Below, in pieces: positions 1 to 11,737 of a DNA stretch of 64,000 bases (the stretch's first letter is position 1; each line of letters opens with the position of its first letter). Made by a program: the position numbers and the translations under genes. The stretch spans positions 18,030,548 to 18,094,547 of the forward strand of contig NC_034012.1 in assembly GCF_000346465.2 (NCBI RefSeq). Direction: 5' to 3'. Source of the DNA: Prunus persica. Its lineage: Eukaryota; Streptophyta; Magnoliopsida; Rosales; Rosaceae. The notes beneath the pieces are model-generated. The model was given only the letters and a program-made list of their open reading frames with translations, did no database searches and was not told the origin of the DNA.

Positions 1-531
1 CTAAGGAGCCCAAATCTTAAAAAAATTTAGTCCGCGGCGAAAATTTTTAGAGCGCGCCGCGTTATAAAACGTGGAAAGAAAAACCAAGGCGAAAGTTCTA
101 CAAGTACCGACGTAAATTTTATTATTCCACGACGGAAACTTCATTTTCGGATTAAGAACGTAAGGCCCGTTCATTTTTCGGATTAATTTTAAATTTATTT
201 TGAATTTTTTATATAACGACGACTGAAAAAACCACGTCGGGTGTTAAGAAATTAAAGACCGTTGTAAATTATATAAACCCGACTTACATATTAAAATAAC
301 GTCGTTTAAAGCGTAAACCATGTCGTATGTTTTACTGTACGACGTAAAATATGTATTCCACGACCCAACCACCGTCGTTAAAAATTAATACACTAAACCC
401 ATAAAATTAAATTATACAATTTAAAAAATTAAGTTTATAAAAGGTTTTATGGTTTTAAAGCCTAACATATAACATAGACTACCCAAAAATTATACTTTAA
501 AAATAAACCCCAATAAATAACAACACTAATC

Positions 532-560
532 TCTAAACCCTAGACTCTAAACCCTAAACC
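532..560. repeat. short telomere-like CCCTAAA tract
   Basis: Three near-copies of CTAAACCC / CCCTAAA stand in a row inside the left repeat array of element A. This matches the plant telomere unit but is far too short to be a telomere. It may be chance or a relic of repair. Confidence 0.5.
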
Positions 561-1217
561 ATTAAACTAGAAGTGATTTTATGACTCATCAAAACAATTT
601 TGTTTTGGATGGTCATTTTAAATTTTTGTTATTCAAAATGAATTTTTTCAAGGTTTATGTGGAAGAAAATATATCAATGACTTCATAGGAGTTGACTTTT
701 CAATTTTCTGATTTATTTTATATTTATTTTGAATATTTTGATATAAAAATAATAAAATATTCTTACCATACAACAAACCACGTCGGTGTTAAATAAATTG
801 TAGACGTTGTAAATTGTAATAGACTACTAAGTCGTTAAAATGACGTCGTTAAAATGAGAAACCATGGCGGCTATTTAACTATACGACGTAAAATATATAT
901 TTTACGACTTAACCGCAGTCGTTACATAAACGTCGTCGATTATACCCTGAACCCTTAAGAAATTGAAGATATTGTAAACCATTAACGACTCAATTGTTCA
1001 AAGAACGTCGTCTAACTATTTTTTTACGTCGTATTTGTTTAAAACACGCAACAACAAAATACGACGGTTATTGACTTTATTAGGTCGTTGGAAAAGTATT
1101 ACACGTCGGTTAAGCAATTTGTATGTTTGTTTTTTTTTTAATTTAAGAAAACCTCAACAAATTTTTACATTACATATTATAGAGAAAATTGGTACATTAT
1201 ACATAAATATCAAGTGT

Positions 1218-4200
1218 TCAATAATTGCCCTGTTTAATAATTTGGAAAACAAACTCTGCCCATTCATTCCGGACTTCATCAATGGCTTCTTGGGGGTATG
1301 AAGCTTCCTGGTTTCCCTTGGCATACTGCATAAACAATGACTATTAGGGTTTATAAATAAAAAGAAATTCAATCACAGACGACGATATTTTTCATAACCG
1401 ACGTAGTATATCCATTCAACGACGTTAATTTTACACGACCGTCGTTGATAATACAAAAAACGACGTGAAATGTATGAAGGTAATTTCTTCTTACCTTATT
1501 CTCAAACCCCAAGGAAGGATCCATGATGATGTCCCTCATGAAGCGCATTACATAATACCCGCATTCGACATTGCTGGGTTGCTTTGGTGTGCCTGAGAGA
1601 GTTTTCCAAATTACATTTTTACGTCCTGCTCGGGCTATGTGGGTATTATATATTTTTAAAGCACTGTTCACGATGTTTTTGGCCTCTTCATCGACCACAC
1701 GATTTCCTGGCAGAGGATCCAGAAAATAGACGGTTTCTCTCTTTGCTCTTACAATCAGCAAAATCCAATGACGGCTGCACAAAATTAATATAAAAACGAC
1801 GGTTATTTACAAAAACGACGTATTATAGTATTTCACACGACGAAGTAAAGTAGCTAACGACGACATTATATATTTATCACGACGATAAATAAATACCGAC
1901 GTGGTTAGTAGTTTCAAACGACTAAATAAAATAAAACACCGACGTGGTTAGTTTATAAGCTGTCATTTATTGAAAATCATAAAAACAAAATCCTAAGGAG
2001 ACTAACCCTGGATTGTAAGGCATCATGAAAATCTGTTCACCGTCTGTCTTCTGAAGTCGAGCTGCTACGAGTCGTGATCTTTCAGTTATTGTGCCAGAGT
2101 TGGCACTAACTGTAGCAGGGTCGATAAAGCCAACCATACTGCACATATTGGCTTTTTTCAAAACATCGTGTAAGTACCTAAACAAATAAAATAATATAAA
2201 CAAGTCAGCACACAAAACACGACGGTTATGTATAAAAAAACGACGTATTATAATATTTCACACGACGTACTGAAATAGATGAGGACGTTATAATATATTT
2301 ATCACGACGGTTGTTAGTTAAGACGACGTGGTTAGTTAGTTAAGACGACGCAATATATAAACCAACGAGTTATTATTTTAGAAGTACAAACCTCATATAT
2401 ACAGCCAATACAGTAGCTCCAATTTCTTCCATGCCTGCAAATTGTGTAATATCTTCAGGCAGGAGGAAGGTATCGCGCTCACCACCAAACACCTCCTTAT
2501 CAATTGTAAATTGGACTGTCTTATCCTCAGGCAGGAGTGTCGTTTCCACAAAACGACAAAGGGTTTTTAAAGAAGATGGCGCCTCCATTTTTGAATAAGC
2601 ACCAACTTCAATAACCTGTTTAAAGAAATAAAAAAAATGACGTGGTAATTCAATAAAGACGACGGTTTAAGTAATAAAACGTCGTCTTAAAAGTATTTAA
2701 ACGACGGTGAAAAAACTGTCGTGGTAATTCAATAAAGACGACGGTTTTATGAATAAAGCATCGTCTGAAACCATTTAAACGACGGTGCAAAAACCGTCGT
2801 TTAAATATTTTATTACGTCTTAAAAAAATTCCGCCGTCTAAGTTTTAAACAAACGACGGATTAAATAAAAATATCGACGTCTGAAATTTTGAAAAACAAA
2901 TAAAAAAGGCAAAGTTATGTGAACATACCTTGTCGTCATGCTTTTCTTCATCTTCTTTCTCCTTTTCTTCTTCCTTCTCTTCATCTCTTTTTTCTTCTTC
3001 CTTCTCTTCATCTGGCTGATGTTTCCCCATTTTGGCAGTATCATCCTCCAAATGTAGGGATCTCACATCACCTCCAGAGCAGCTAGCTTTGTCAGACATT
3101 GGATTTTTGGGGCTTTGGCTAATTCTTGGTTTAAGCATGCTTGGATCAAAATTGGGAATTAATTGGGAAAGCTGACTCAGGAAATGCTCCCTCTCAGCCT
3201 CTACCAATTGTTTTGTCCTAGCCTCCATCCTTAAGGCCTCTTCCCTTGCCTTAGCCTCCATCTTTTTAGTCTCTTCTTGAAGGAGAACTCTTAAACTGTC
3301 CTTCAAACGGTCGTCAAAGCTCACCCTCTGTGGTTTGGGCAAATTGAAATATTGCCTTGGGGAAACACCAGCACCAACTCCCCTCAGTCTGCCTGGATGC
3401 TCGGGGCCCAAAGCCATGGTCAGCACATCATTGCTGCCATCTACTCTGACTTTGCCTTCCGAGACTTGTTTCTGCAATTCATCCTAAAAAAAGATAAACA
3501 AAAAAACACACGACGGTTATTTATGTACAAACGACGTATTATATAATTTCACACGACGCAATAACGTATAAACCGACGTTATTATAACTTATCACGACGG
3601 TAGTTATACCGACGTGGTTATTTATTTAAAACGACGAAATGAATAAACAACCGACGTCTTATGCTATAATTAAAGATAACAGAGTAGTGATTCCTATTTA
3701 GACCGTTAACGACGTTTTTAAAAAATTTTCGACGTGGTAATATCATTCACACGACGCGAAAATGAACCACCGACGTCTTATGCTGTAATTACAGAAAACA
3801 TAGTAGTGATTCCTATTTAGACCTTTAACGACGTTTTTAAAAACTTTTCGACGTGGTAATATCATTCACACGACGAAAAATATAACATACGACGTAATAA
3901 GAATAATTCACAGTTTAATAAAAATTTAAAACAGAGTGATAGTAGGCTTACAATTAATTTTGCNNNNNNNNNNNNNNNNNNNNNNNNNNNNNNNNNNNNN
4001 NNNNNNNNNNNNNNNNNNNNNNNNNNNNNNNNNNNNNNNNNNNNNNNNNNNNNNNNNNNNNNNTGAAGCTTTCTCTTCACAACACGAGGCATTTGTGCTC
4101 ATACCTCGACCCAGTCTTGAATCATCTGAGATTGTGTCTGGCTGGTTGTTCTGTCTCAGCAGATGATGAAGCAAACTTCATCCTCTCGAAGACTTCATCT

Positions 4201-4279
4201 CCTTCGAAGACTTATCTTGAGGAGCTACCATTCCAAGCTTCTTGGAGCCAGAATCCTTAGTTTGTTGTTGAGAAACCAT
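1218..4279 (-). CDS. ULP1-like cysteine protease (C48) gene of CACTA element A
   Basis: Transposon-borne SUMO-protease-like gene. On the minus strand the exons read 2929-3483, 2392-2615, 2007-2177, 1495-1774 and 1218-1325. GT-AG junctions keep phase through about 445 open residues to a TGA at 1218-1220. The penultimate exon holds the C48 core: His in RHWILLIV, Asp in YFLDPLP, Gln and Cys in QPSNVECGYYVMRF, so the catalytic residues are present. Exon 2929-3483 carries the EHPGRLRGVGAGVSP segment common in CACTA ULP1 proteins, a coiled glutamate/lysine stretch and an acidic tail. The likely start is ATG at 4277-4279 (MVSQQQTKDSG), after an acceptor at 4294-4295. The N-terminal exon meets an in-frame TGA and then the 100-N gap, so the 5' structure is unresolved. 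A possible 5'UTR exon is 4966-5140. Introns consist largely of the element's own CGACG repeats. Role in transposition is unknown; ULP1 captures are common in this superfamily. Confidence 0.78.
3652..3889. repeat. 119-bp tandem duplication in ULP1 intron
   Basis: Two adjacent copies, starting at 3652 and 3771, each run from CGACGTCTTATGCT through TAGTGATTCCTATTTAGACC to the TTCGACGTGGTAATATC block. They differ at a few bases. They show local amplification of the CGACG array inside an intron. Confidence 0.75.
3964..4063. other. assembly gap, 100 N
   Basis: Exactly 100 undetermined bases, the conventional size for a gap of unknown length. It falls in the N-terminal coding part of the ULP1 gene, within repeat-rich DNA, so the true length and the exons here are unknown. 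Confidence 0.99.
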
Positions 4280-4293
4280 TTTAACAGACAAAA

Positions 4294-5924
4294 CTGCAAG
4301 TGAAAATATTTCAGGAAAACATTAAGAACACAAACGACGGTATTAAAAAAATACGACGTATGATATGATTTTAGACGACGCAATGAAATAATCTCAGACG
4401 TAATAAATGTTTAAAACCATTATTTATATAACGTCGTGGTATATATGTTCACACGACGTCAATAGTAATACACCGTCGTGGTAAACTATTATTTATATAA
4501 TGTCGTGGTATTTATGTTCATACGACGTCAATAGTAATACACCGTCGTGGTATTAACATTCACACGACGTAAAACAATAAGATATTTTGTCGTCTATATT
4601 AGATACCAACCCTAGTTTCTTTTTCTTTATATTTTATCAAATAAGGGAAAAACAAAAACCATTGTTCAGCGAAATCAAACCTGCAATTAAACAAGCATAT
4701 AAAAAAAGACTATTATTTTAAAAACAACTTTGTCAATTTTCAGACGACGCTAGAACAACTGACGAACCGTCGTGGTCTACCGTCGTCTTATTTAGTTGAT
4801 GTAGTTGTCTTCAAAGTTGGAAACTTTCTCTCTTTGTCTGTATATTTTATCAAACTTGGAAAGAAGTAAAATGATTTTGGCCAGAAAAAAGGTAAAAAGA
4901 TTTTTCAAACAAAAAACGTATGAGCATGCAAAACAGTAACCAAAATAGTGAAAATGAAAGCTTACCTTTTGCGTGCAATGAAAGCAAGAGGAAGATGATC
5001 GATGTTTAAGTTCAGAGACGACGAAGAAGACGAGAGGAAGACGATGAGAAACTCTGACAATGCTCTGACAAGGAAAAAAGACGAAAAGGTTTCTCTGGGA
5101 GATTGAAATTTTTAATCGGGTTTGGAAACAGTGCATGTGTAAGTCGAAAAGTTGCTTACATATAAAACCATTTCAAAAAAATAATACGGCGGTTACATTT
5201 AACTACGTCGTTTTTAACTAAAACGACGCAATATTTTTCATTCGACGTGGAATCATTTCATTTAACGTCGTTAGGTTTAATATAACCGACGTGGATTTTA
5301 ATTTTTAAATTATGAATAGAATTTTTTTTCCCGAGACCTTTCAGTTTATTTTTCAATTACAGTGCGTTATAAATAGAGTTTTTTTTCCGGAGGAAATTTA
5401 AAACGAAGGAAATTAATATTCTGCAATATGTAAAGTTTCTTTTTTGGATGACAGATTTAAATAAAATAAGAATATAAAAACAACAAATGTGTAAGTCAAG
5501 TAGACGAAAAGTTGCTTACATATAAAACCATTTCAAAAAAATAATATGGCGGTTACATATAACTACGACGTATAAATTACAAAATACGACGGTACATTTA
5601 ACTTCGGACGTGGTAAATAAATACGACAGTAGTTTGTAGGTACCGTCGTAGTAAACTCAAAAATTAAAGTACATAAGTAATAACTCGCGTCATGGTATAT
5701 TATTTAACACGTCGTTTTTATTAATTTACCGACGTGGATTTCTGTAATATACGTCGATCATACCGACGTTGATTTTACAATTTAAACGGCGGTTTGTTTG
5801 TAAGGACCGCCGTTGGTTTTAAAAATTTATTCTATAAATTTGTCGCTTTCATTCATTTTCGGTTTACATTTAAGGTTCCAAGTTCTTCCTCTCTCAGTCT
5901 CTCATGTCTCAAAGATAATAATTT
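4294..5924. other. non-coding repeat array and probable 5' region of the ULP1 gene
   Basis: Contains many CGACG motifs and a GT donor on the minus strand at 4964-4965 that could close a 5'UTR exon (about 4966-5140) of the ULP1 gene. A block beginning GAAAAGTTGCTTACATATAA is duplicated at about 5140-5215 and 5495-5570. No convincing coding sequence was found. Confidence 0.5.
5285..5450. repeat. dispersed duplicate block, copy 1 (copy 2 at 6510-6664)
   Basis: The segment from CGACGTGGATTTTAATTT through the poly-T/CCCGAG and GAGGAAATTTAAAA motifs recurs at 6510-6664 with modest divergence. The two copies flank the RPN6 fragment, so a segment duplication may have accompanied capture, or the blocks are parts of the subterminal array. 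Confidence 0.65.
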
Positions 5925-6334
5925 GGATGTTTTCTCAAAGAGAAATTGAGCTTACTCGCATCAAATATATGTCCACAAGAAGAAGCTTGTCAACTAGCCT
6001 TCTCACTTCCTTGATCAAGCCTGATAGGACACTTAGTGCTTCTGAATACTCCTTGCTTTCCATCAAAAGAGATGCAAGCCTGGCCTCCACTCGCTGTCGA
6101 AGGAAAGTTCGCTTCTCAGGGAAATCTGAAGATCAGATGTGCCTGATCCTCTGCTTGATTTTCTTGCCTAAGAAGATCCGTCGGATTTATTGTGATAGCC
6201 TCTTCCTTTATCCGTAGAGCTTCAGAAGAAGAAGATGGGTTTCAAGAATGCGATAAAGAATAGAAATGGCTTCAGATGGCCTCTAAAGCATGAGCAATTG
6301 AATCAGTAGTTTCTGGGAGATATGATGAAGACAT
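5925..6334 (-). pseudogene. RPN6 fragment: captured fragment of 26S proteasome subunit RPN6 (PSMD11)
   Basis: The minus strand from ATG 6332-6334 reads MSSSYLPETTDSIAHALEA, then, after in-frame stops and small frame changes, SSSSEALRIKEEAIT, DLLRQENQAED, EKRTFLRQRVEARLASLLME, SKEYSEALSVLSGLIKEVRR and KLNFSLR. This is the order of the N-terminal part of plant RPN6, the lid subunit that clamps the 26S proteasome. From what I know of the family, about 60 residues between QENQAED and EKRTFL are absent. Residues after KLNFSLR are also missing, so only the first third or so is represented. Stops and frameshifts mean no functional lid protein can be made. The fragment is colinear with the ULP1 gene and surrounded on both sides by element A repeats, which indicates host-gene capture. 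It could still be transcribed. Confidence 0.85.
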
Positions 6335-7404
6335 TGTCAATGCTTTGAACTACACAAGTCCTGCAGAAAGATATGTTAAAGAAACTGAAACAACGGCGGT
6401 TTTCTGTTCTACCGTCGTCTTTTCTCGTCGTCTATATTAAGTTACGATGGCGGTAGATTTATAATTACCGACGTAGATTATTTTGTTAAACGTCGTTAAG
6501 TGTACTACAACCGACGTGGATTTTAATTTTAAATTATAAATGGAGTTTTTTTTCCCGTATTCTTTCAGTTTTAGTTTTCAATTCCAAAGCGTGATAAATA
6601 GATTTTTCTTTCCCGAGGAAATTTAAAATGAGGGAAATTAATGTTCTAGAATTTGTAAACTAACACGACGCAATATTTGCAAATCTGTGTCATCTGTTAA
6701 GATTATGATGTGGAACAGAGTTCCATCTGGTAAGATTTCGTAACCCTTGGGATCTCAGACAAAACTGATTATGTCGGCGGTGTTCTATATAAACCGTCGT
6801 GGTTATTTCAATTCTTGTCATTAAGTAGATCTACCGACGTAGGATAAGAAAATCAAAGAAAAAAATTGTTAACAAAAATTCTTATTAAGACGACCGTTAA
6901 AATTAAAGGTACGACGTATAAAATGAATAAATACGACGATAAATTTTATTGTACGATTTAAAGATAACGTAGTAGAACTATACGAGAATGACGTCGATAT
7001 ATTTATATTTTCCGTCGTTGTAAATTAATTTAATACGGCGATATTTTGTATTTTAAAGCCGTGGATTTGTTTGTAATTATACGGCGTCTTATACGAAAAC
7101 CTCGTCGTGTTATTTTATGAGTAAAAACGGCAGTTTTTATTGAAATCGTCGTCTTTACTTTCTACGTCGGTCGATTCATAACTTCTGCCGTTCTTTGTTG
7201 GCATTGATTTTACACTGAGGAAATCTGTTTCAAATAGACGTCGGTTGTTTAATTATGTACGTCGTTGTTTTTGAACAGCCATTTGAAACTCCATTTTTTA
7301 GTTGTCTAAGGTTGTATTACACGACGGTGTTTTTAGAACCGTCGTCTTTTTATAAACCACGACGGTTTTCACTTAGACCGTTGTTGTTTTCTGGTCGTCT
7401 TTTT
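6335..7404. repeat. right subterminal repeat array of element A
   Basis: Dense CGACG/CGTCG motifs, often as inverted pairs (for example ACGACGGT ... ACCGTCGT at about 7321-7346), run up to the terminus. No coding sequence. Confidence 0.75.
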
Positions 7405-7421
7405 CACTTTTTGTAGTAGTG
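7405..7421. repeat. right terminal inverted repeat of element A
   Basis: CACTTTTTGTAGTAGTG; read on the minus strand it starts CACTACTACAAAAAGTG, a canonical CACTA end. The 3 bases after it (GGA, 7422-7424) should be the target duplication, but the left copy is outside the window. Confidence 0.85.
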
Positions 7422-7437
7422 GGAAGGGGAAGATGAC

Positions 7438-10400
7438 GTGCCTACACCAATAGACAGTGCGGAGTTTGAACAGTATGAAAAACTGTTAAAAAATGCCAAC
7501 CAAGAGTTATACCCGGGGTGCGAGAGCTTTTCCGTTCTCACTGCCATTGTGGAGCTAATGCACGGAAAAATAAAGTATCGTATGTCGAACTTATGTTTCG
7601 ATTACTTTTTGGGGGCTTTCAAGAGAATGCTTCCGACGGACAATTGTTTGCCGAAAGACCATAAACATGCACAGAAGGTGTTGCATGGTCTTGGATTGGG
7701 TTATGAAAAAATCCACGCTTGCAAAAATAATTGCATGTTATTCTACAAAGAGCATGAAACGTTGGATACATGCCCTATATGCAATGAGTCGAGGTTCAAA
7801 ATGACATCCCAGAATAGAACGACTAAGATACCACAAAAAGTCATGCGTTATCTGCCCCTTAAACCTAGGTTGCAGCGATTGTATATGTCGACGCATACTG
7901 CCACAGACATGAGATGGCATAAGGAGAAACGGGTAGACGATGATGTGATGCGGCATCCTGCAGATGGGGAGGCATGGAAAGAGTTCGATCAAACGTTCCC
8001 CGAGTTTGCTGCTGATCCCCGAAATGTAAGATTGGGACTTGCCACTGACGGATTCAATCCGTATGGGGTTCTAAACCAACACCACAGCACTTGGCCGATT
8101 TTCGCATTCCCATATAATTTGCCGCCTTGGAAATGCATGAAAAAAGAATACATGATGATGACTGTTTTGATAACTGAGGATCCTGGCAGGTCAATTGATG
8201 TGTACTTAAGGCCTCTGGTTGATGAGCTGAAAGATTTATGGACAAACGGTGTTCGCACGTACGATAAATCAACTGGGAGGATGTTCACTTTGCGAGCAGC
8301 AGTTATGTGGACTGTGAATGATTTTCCAGCATATGCAATGGTTTCTGGGTGGAGCACAAAGGGTTATATGGCATGTCCTGTATGCAAGGAAGATGTAACT
8401 TCTGGTTGGCACGCGGGAAAAGTTTGTTACCTTGGTCATCGGAGATGGTTGCCATGGGACCACGAGTGGCGAGAAAAAGATAAAGAGTTCGACGGGAACA
8501 CAGAGCGTCACCTCAGACCTAGAGAATGGTCCGGTGATGAGATCTTGGAACAGCTGAACCGTTTGGATTTTGCTCCGTTCGGGAAAACAGTTAGTCGGAC
8601 CAGACCTTCTACACATTTGAACTGGACGTACAAGCCTATGTTTTTTGAGCTCCCATATTGGTCGAAACTGAAATTTAGGCACAATCTAGATGTGATGCAT
8701 GTTGAGAAAAATGTATTCGACACATTGGTGGGCACGATTCTAGATATCGAGGGGAAGACGAAGGACACGATCACAGCTCGTCTTGATTTGGAAAGAATGG
8801 GCATACGAAGGGGTTTATGGATGAATAGGGACAGTGATAAAGCTAGAAGGGATCTTGCATTCTTTTCTATGAAACCGAATGACAAAAAGGAGTTTCTAAA
8901 GTTTGTATCGTCTGTCAAATTTCTCGATGGGTATGCTTCTAATATCGCACGTTTCGTGAATGTCGATGGGGGTAAATTTACTGGACTTAAGAGCCATGAC
9001 TGCCATGTGTTCATGCAACGCCTACTTCCTGTGGGTATTCGACACCTACTGCCGGAAGATGTGGTGAAGCCAATCATGTTGTTATCCAGATTTTTTTCCC
9101 AACTGACAGCAAAAACATTGCGAAGGACAGACATGTTTCAGTTGCGCCATGACATTGTCCAAGTCCTATGCAAGTTTGAGATGATATTTCCTCCAGCTTT
9201 CTTTACAAGTATGATGCACGTGATGGTTTACTTGCCAGAAGAGATATTGCTTGCTGGTCCTGTCAACTATCGCTGGATGTATCCAATAGAAATGTATATA
9301 ATCTTTATCATTTGTGTATGCATCATTATCGACACTTTGCTAATTTGTATCATATCGTTTTATTTTGGCAGGCTTCTCGGAGAGTTGAAAAAAAGTGTAC
9401 GCAACAGGGCAAAGCCCGAAGGATCAATTATAGAGGCTTTGGTTCAATATGAGTCGCTTACTTTCTGTGGAATGTATTTAAAAGATGTGGAGACGGTTTT
9501 CAATCATCCTCAACGCAATAATGACGGAGGTATGAGAAATGAAAAACTTTCTGTTTTTGCCCAAAGCGCACGACCATTTGGAGATCCTCGACGAGGAGAG
9601 TCGTTTTCTAAAAATGACATGGAGGTAGCGCATTGGTTCGTACTGAACAATTGTGATGAGATAATGGCCTACTTAGATGAGCATGAACAGATGATGAAGC
9701 AAGAACATCCATCACATTTGGTTGTCCGGAAACACCGTGAATTATTTCCACAATGGTTTTTGGATTCTGTAAGTTAAAACTGTTTTGTAATTGACAAATA
9801 TAAATTGTAGTATTTAATTTTGTCAGACTAACATGTAAATGGTTTTGTATACTATTAGGTGAATAAATTGAAATCATCGAATTCCCCCACTTACAGTGAT
9901 GAGTTATATAACTTGGCGTTCGGCCCAATTCGCGCTGAATTGTTCTCGGGTTGTAATGTTAACGGTGTCAAATTTTTGGGGGCCGCACGAGATGACAAGT
10001 TGTGTACGCAAAACAGCGGTGTCCATGTCCCAGGTGGAGGCGAAAGTATGGACATTGATTTCTATGGCAAACTGACAACTGTCGTGCAATTGCTTTACAA
10101 AGATCGATACCAAGTCATCATGTTTAAGTGTCGATGGTTCGATACCAACCCAAATAGGGCGGGAAGTGTTAAAATCGACCATGGAGTACTGTCTGTGAAC
10201 ATTAACAGAACTTGGTATGATGACGACCCGTACATTTTGGCAAACATGACGTCCCAAATTGTGTATCTAGATGACCCTAAAGCCGGGAGCGGGTGGAAAG
10301 TTGTGCAGAAGATGGATCATAGGAACGTGTATGATATACCAGAACTAGACCCAAGTGACAACGACGTCGACAATGTGGCTGACCAACGTTTAGAATCTTC

Positions 10401-10656
10401 AATGGAAAATGATGCGGAAACACTTCGAGATACAAATGTTATACAAGAACCGTTTCAAATAGAAGGAGTGTCTTCAGTAGAAATACCGATTCAGTCAATT
10501 ACAATTGACCTCGGTGATCTTCCCCGATACGATGTTGCAGTGGGCCCGAGCAATGCCGATGATGCAGTTATAGAGGAGGAGGAGGAAGAAGATTGGGAGA
10601 CCGAGAGTGATGATAGCGACGATAACGAAAGTTATTATAGTTCAGATGATGAATAA
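7438..10656 (+). CDS. tnp2-type CACTA transposase, 5' truncated by insertion of element A
   Basis: Three exons: up to 9293, 9372-9768 and 9859-10656. Introns 9294-9371 (78 bp) and 9769-9858 have GT-AG ends. The frame stays open from the element A junction (EGEDDVPTPIDS) to a TGA-free C-terminus ending at TAA 10656, about 1016 residues. Domain order is that of the family: Transposase_21 with ACPVCKEDV and the RHNLDVMHVEKNVFDTLVG signature, then a DUF4218-like part (GLKSHDCHVFMQRLLP, GPVNYRWMYP), then a DUF4216-like part (MDIDFYGKL, FKCRWFD). The tail is very acidic. The usual N-terminal region of roughly a hundred or more residues is missing because element A sits there. The start shown is only the first alternative start codon, not a true initiation site. 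Reading frame integrity suggests the disruption is fairly recent. Confidence 0.88.
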
Positions 10657-10925
10657 TGAATTTATTTGTAAATTTATTATGTTAGCGTATTCATTTTGTG
10701 TAATACAAATCTTTGAATATATGTATTTGTTATATCAAATCCTTATATATGTCAACATATGTAACATTGTTAAAACATACAACAAATTCAAAAATGAAAA
10801 AATATTTAGTTAAACAAGATCGGTAAAACAAATAATATAACCTTCTTTATACAAAGTTAAAAAATGATGAACACAAAACCTTTCCAACAAATACAAAGCA
10901 TACACAATTTGAACTAAATGAGAAT
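10657..10925 (+). other. 3' flank of the tnp2 gene
   Basis: AT-rich sequence after the stop codon, probably 3'UTR and spacer. No repeat motif or gene was seen. Confidence 0.5.
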
Positions 10926-11111
10926 TTATGGCGCCAAATTCTTGCACGACGAATGATGCTCGTCGCGCAAACTTAGCGCGACGCATATGTCTTCGTCGCG
11001 TAAGTTTTGCTCGACGAATATACCTCGTCGCGCATAGTTCACGCGACGCATATACATGCGTCGCTTATGGTCTTTTTGCGCGACGATAAGGACCCTTCGT
11101 CGCGCAAACAT
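10926..11111. repeat. GCGCGACGAA motif array, first block
   Basis: About nine copies of the motif GCGACGAA/TTCGTCGC in alternating orientation. This is the same motif that fills the right end of element B. Confidence 0.8.
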
Positions 11112-11737
11112 ATATTAGGGTAACTTTATAGTATAATATATACACACATATATATTTCAAATTGGCGATCGAATTAGTTCATTGTATTCATATGGAGTGT
11201 AGGACTGTAGCTGCAAAAAATCATCAACATCGGAGTTAAAATAACCGTTCAATCATCACTTTTTATTTAGAACCGTCGAAAAGTTTTACCCCGTTACTTA
11301 ATCTCTGAATGTTTTTTTTGTCCGATTTTTGCTGTCTATGATCTCGAAGTCTAAAAAAACAAGTTTGACGGCTGGATGACTGAAACTTGTTTCGTAGACT
11401 GCGTGTGCTATCAAAATCATATATTCACCAAAAACCCTAAAATTTGTTCATACATTTGTGAAAATGTAACTTAACGTTTATGTGGTATCCCCTAGTGTAA
11501 AAATCTGAAATTGAAGATCAAATTCAGTCATTGTATTCATATAGGGTCAACAAATATTGTTGTAAAAAATGATCAAAATCGGAGTTAAAATAACCGTTAA
11601 ATCATGACTTTTCATTTACAACCGTCGAAATATTTAGTCCCGTTCCCTGATATCTGAATGTTTGGTCTTTTTGATTTTTGGCGTATATGATCTCCAAGTA
11701 TCAAAAAATAAGTTTGCCGATTGGATCATTGAAACTA
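11112..11737. repeat. non-coding block with a 350-bp spaced duplication
   Basis: The segments at about 11187-11310 and 11537-11661 share ATTCATAT, CATCGGAGTTAAAATAACC (second copy AATCGGAG...), ACCGTCGAAA and CTGAATGTTT in the same order. No coding potential was seen. Confidence 0.7.

Larger units (their letters stand above)
1..7421. mobile_element. CACTA (En/Spm-like) element A, left end outside window
   Basis: The stretch is saturated with short direct and inverted copies of ACGACGGT / ACCGTCGT and CGACGTGGT, the kind of subterminal motif array that transposase binds in CACTA elements. It ends at 7405-7421 with CACTTTTTGTAGTAGTG, the reverse complement of a CACTACTACAA-type terminus. Inside are a ULP1-type protease gene (minus strand), a typical passenger of plant CACTA elements, and a fragment of host RPN6. 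The sequence immediately to the right is an open transposase reading frame of another CACTA, so A inserted into that gene. I see no tnp2 transposase inside the visible part of A, so A may be non-autonomous or carry it to the left of the window. The left terminus and the target duplication cannot be checked here. Confidence 0.85.

Noticed and set aside
4792..5136. 114-residue open frame on the minus strand in element A
   Set aside because: Low-complexity Phe/Ser/Cys composition and a position that fits a 5'UTR exon plus intron of the ULP1 gene; no domain recognised.
5813..6217. 134-residue open frame on the plus strand
   Set aside because: It is the antisense of the RPN6 fragment; the opposite strand gives the real homology.
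8508..9134. 208-residue minus-strand open frame
   Set aside because: Shadow of the tnp2 coding exon on the other strand, without any protein resemblance.
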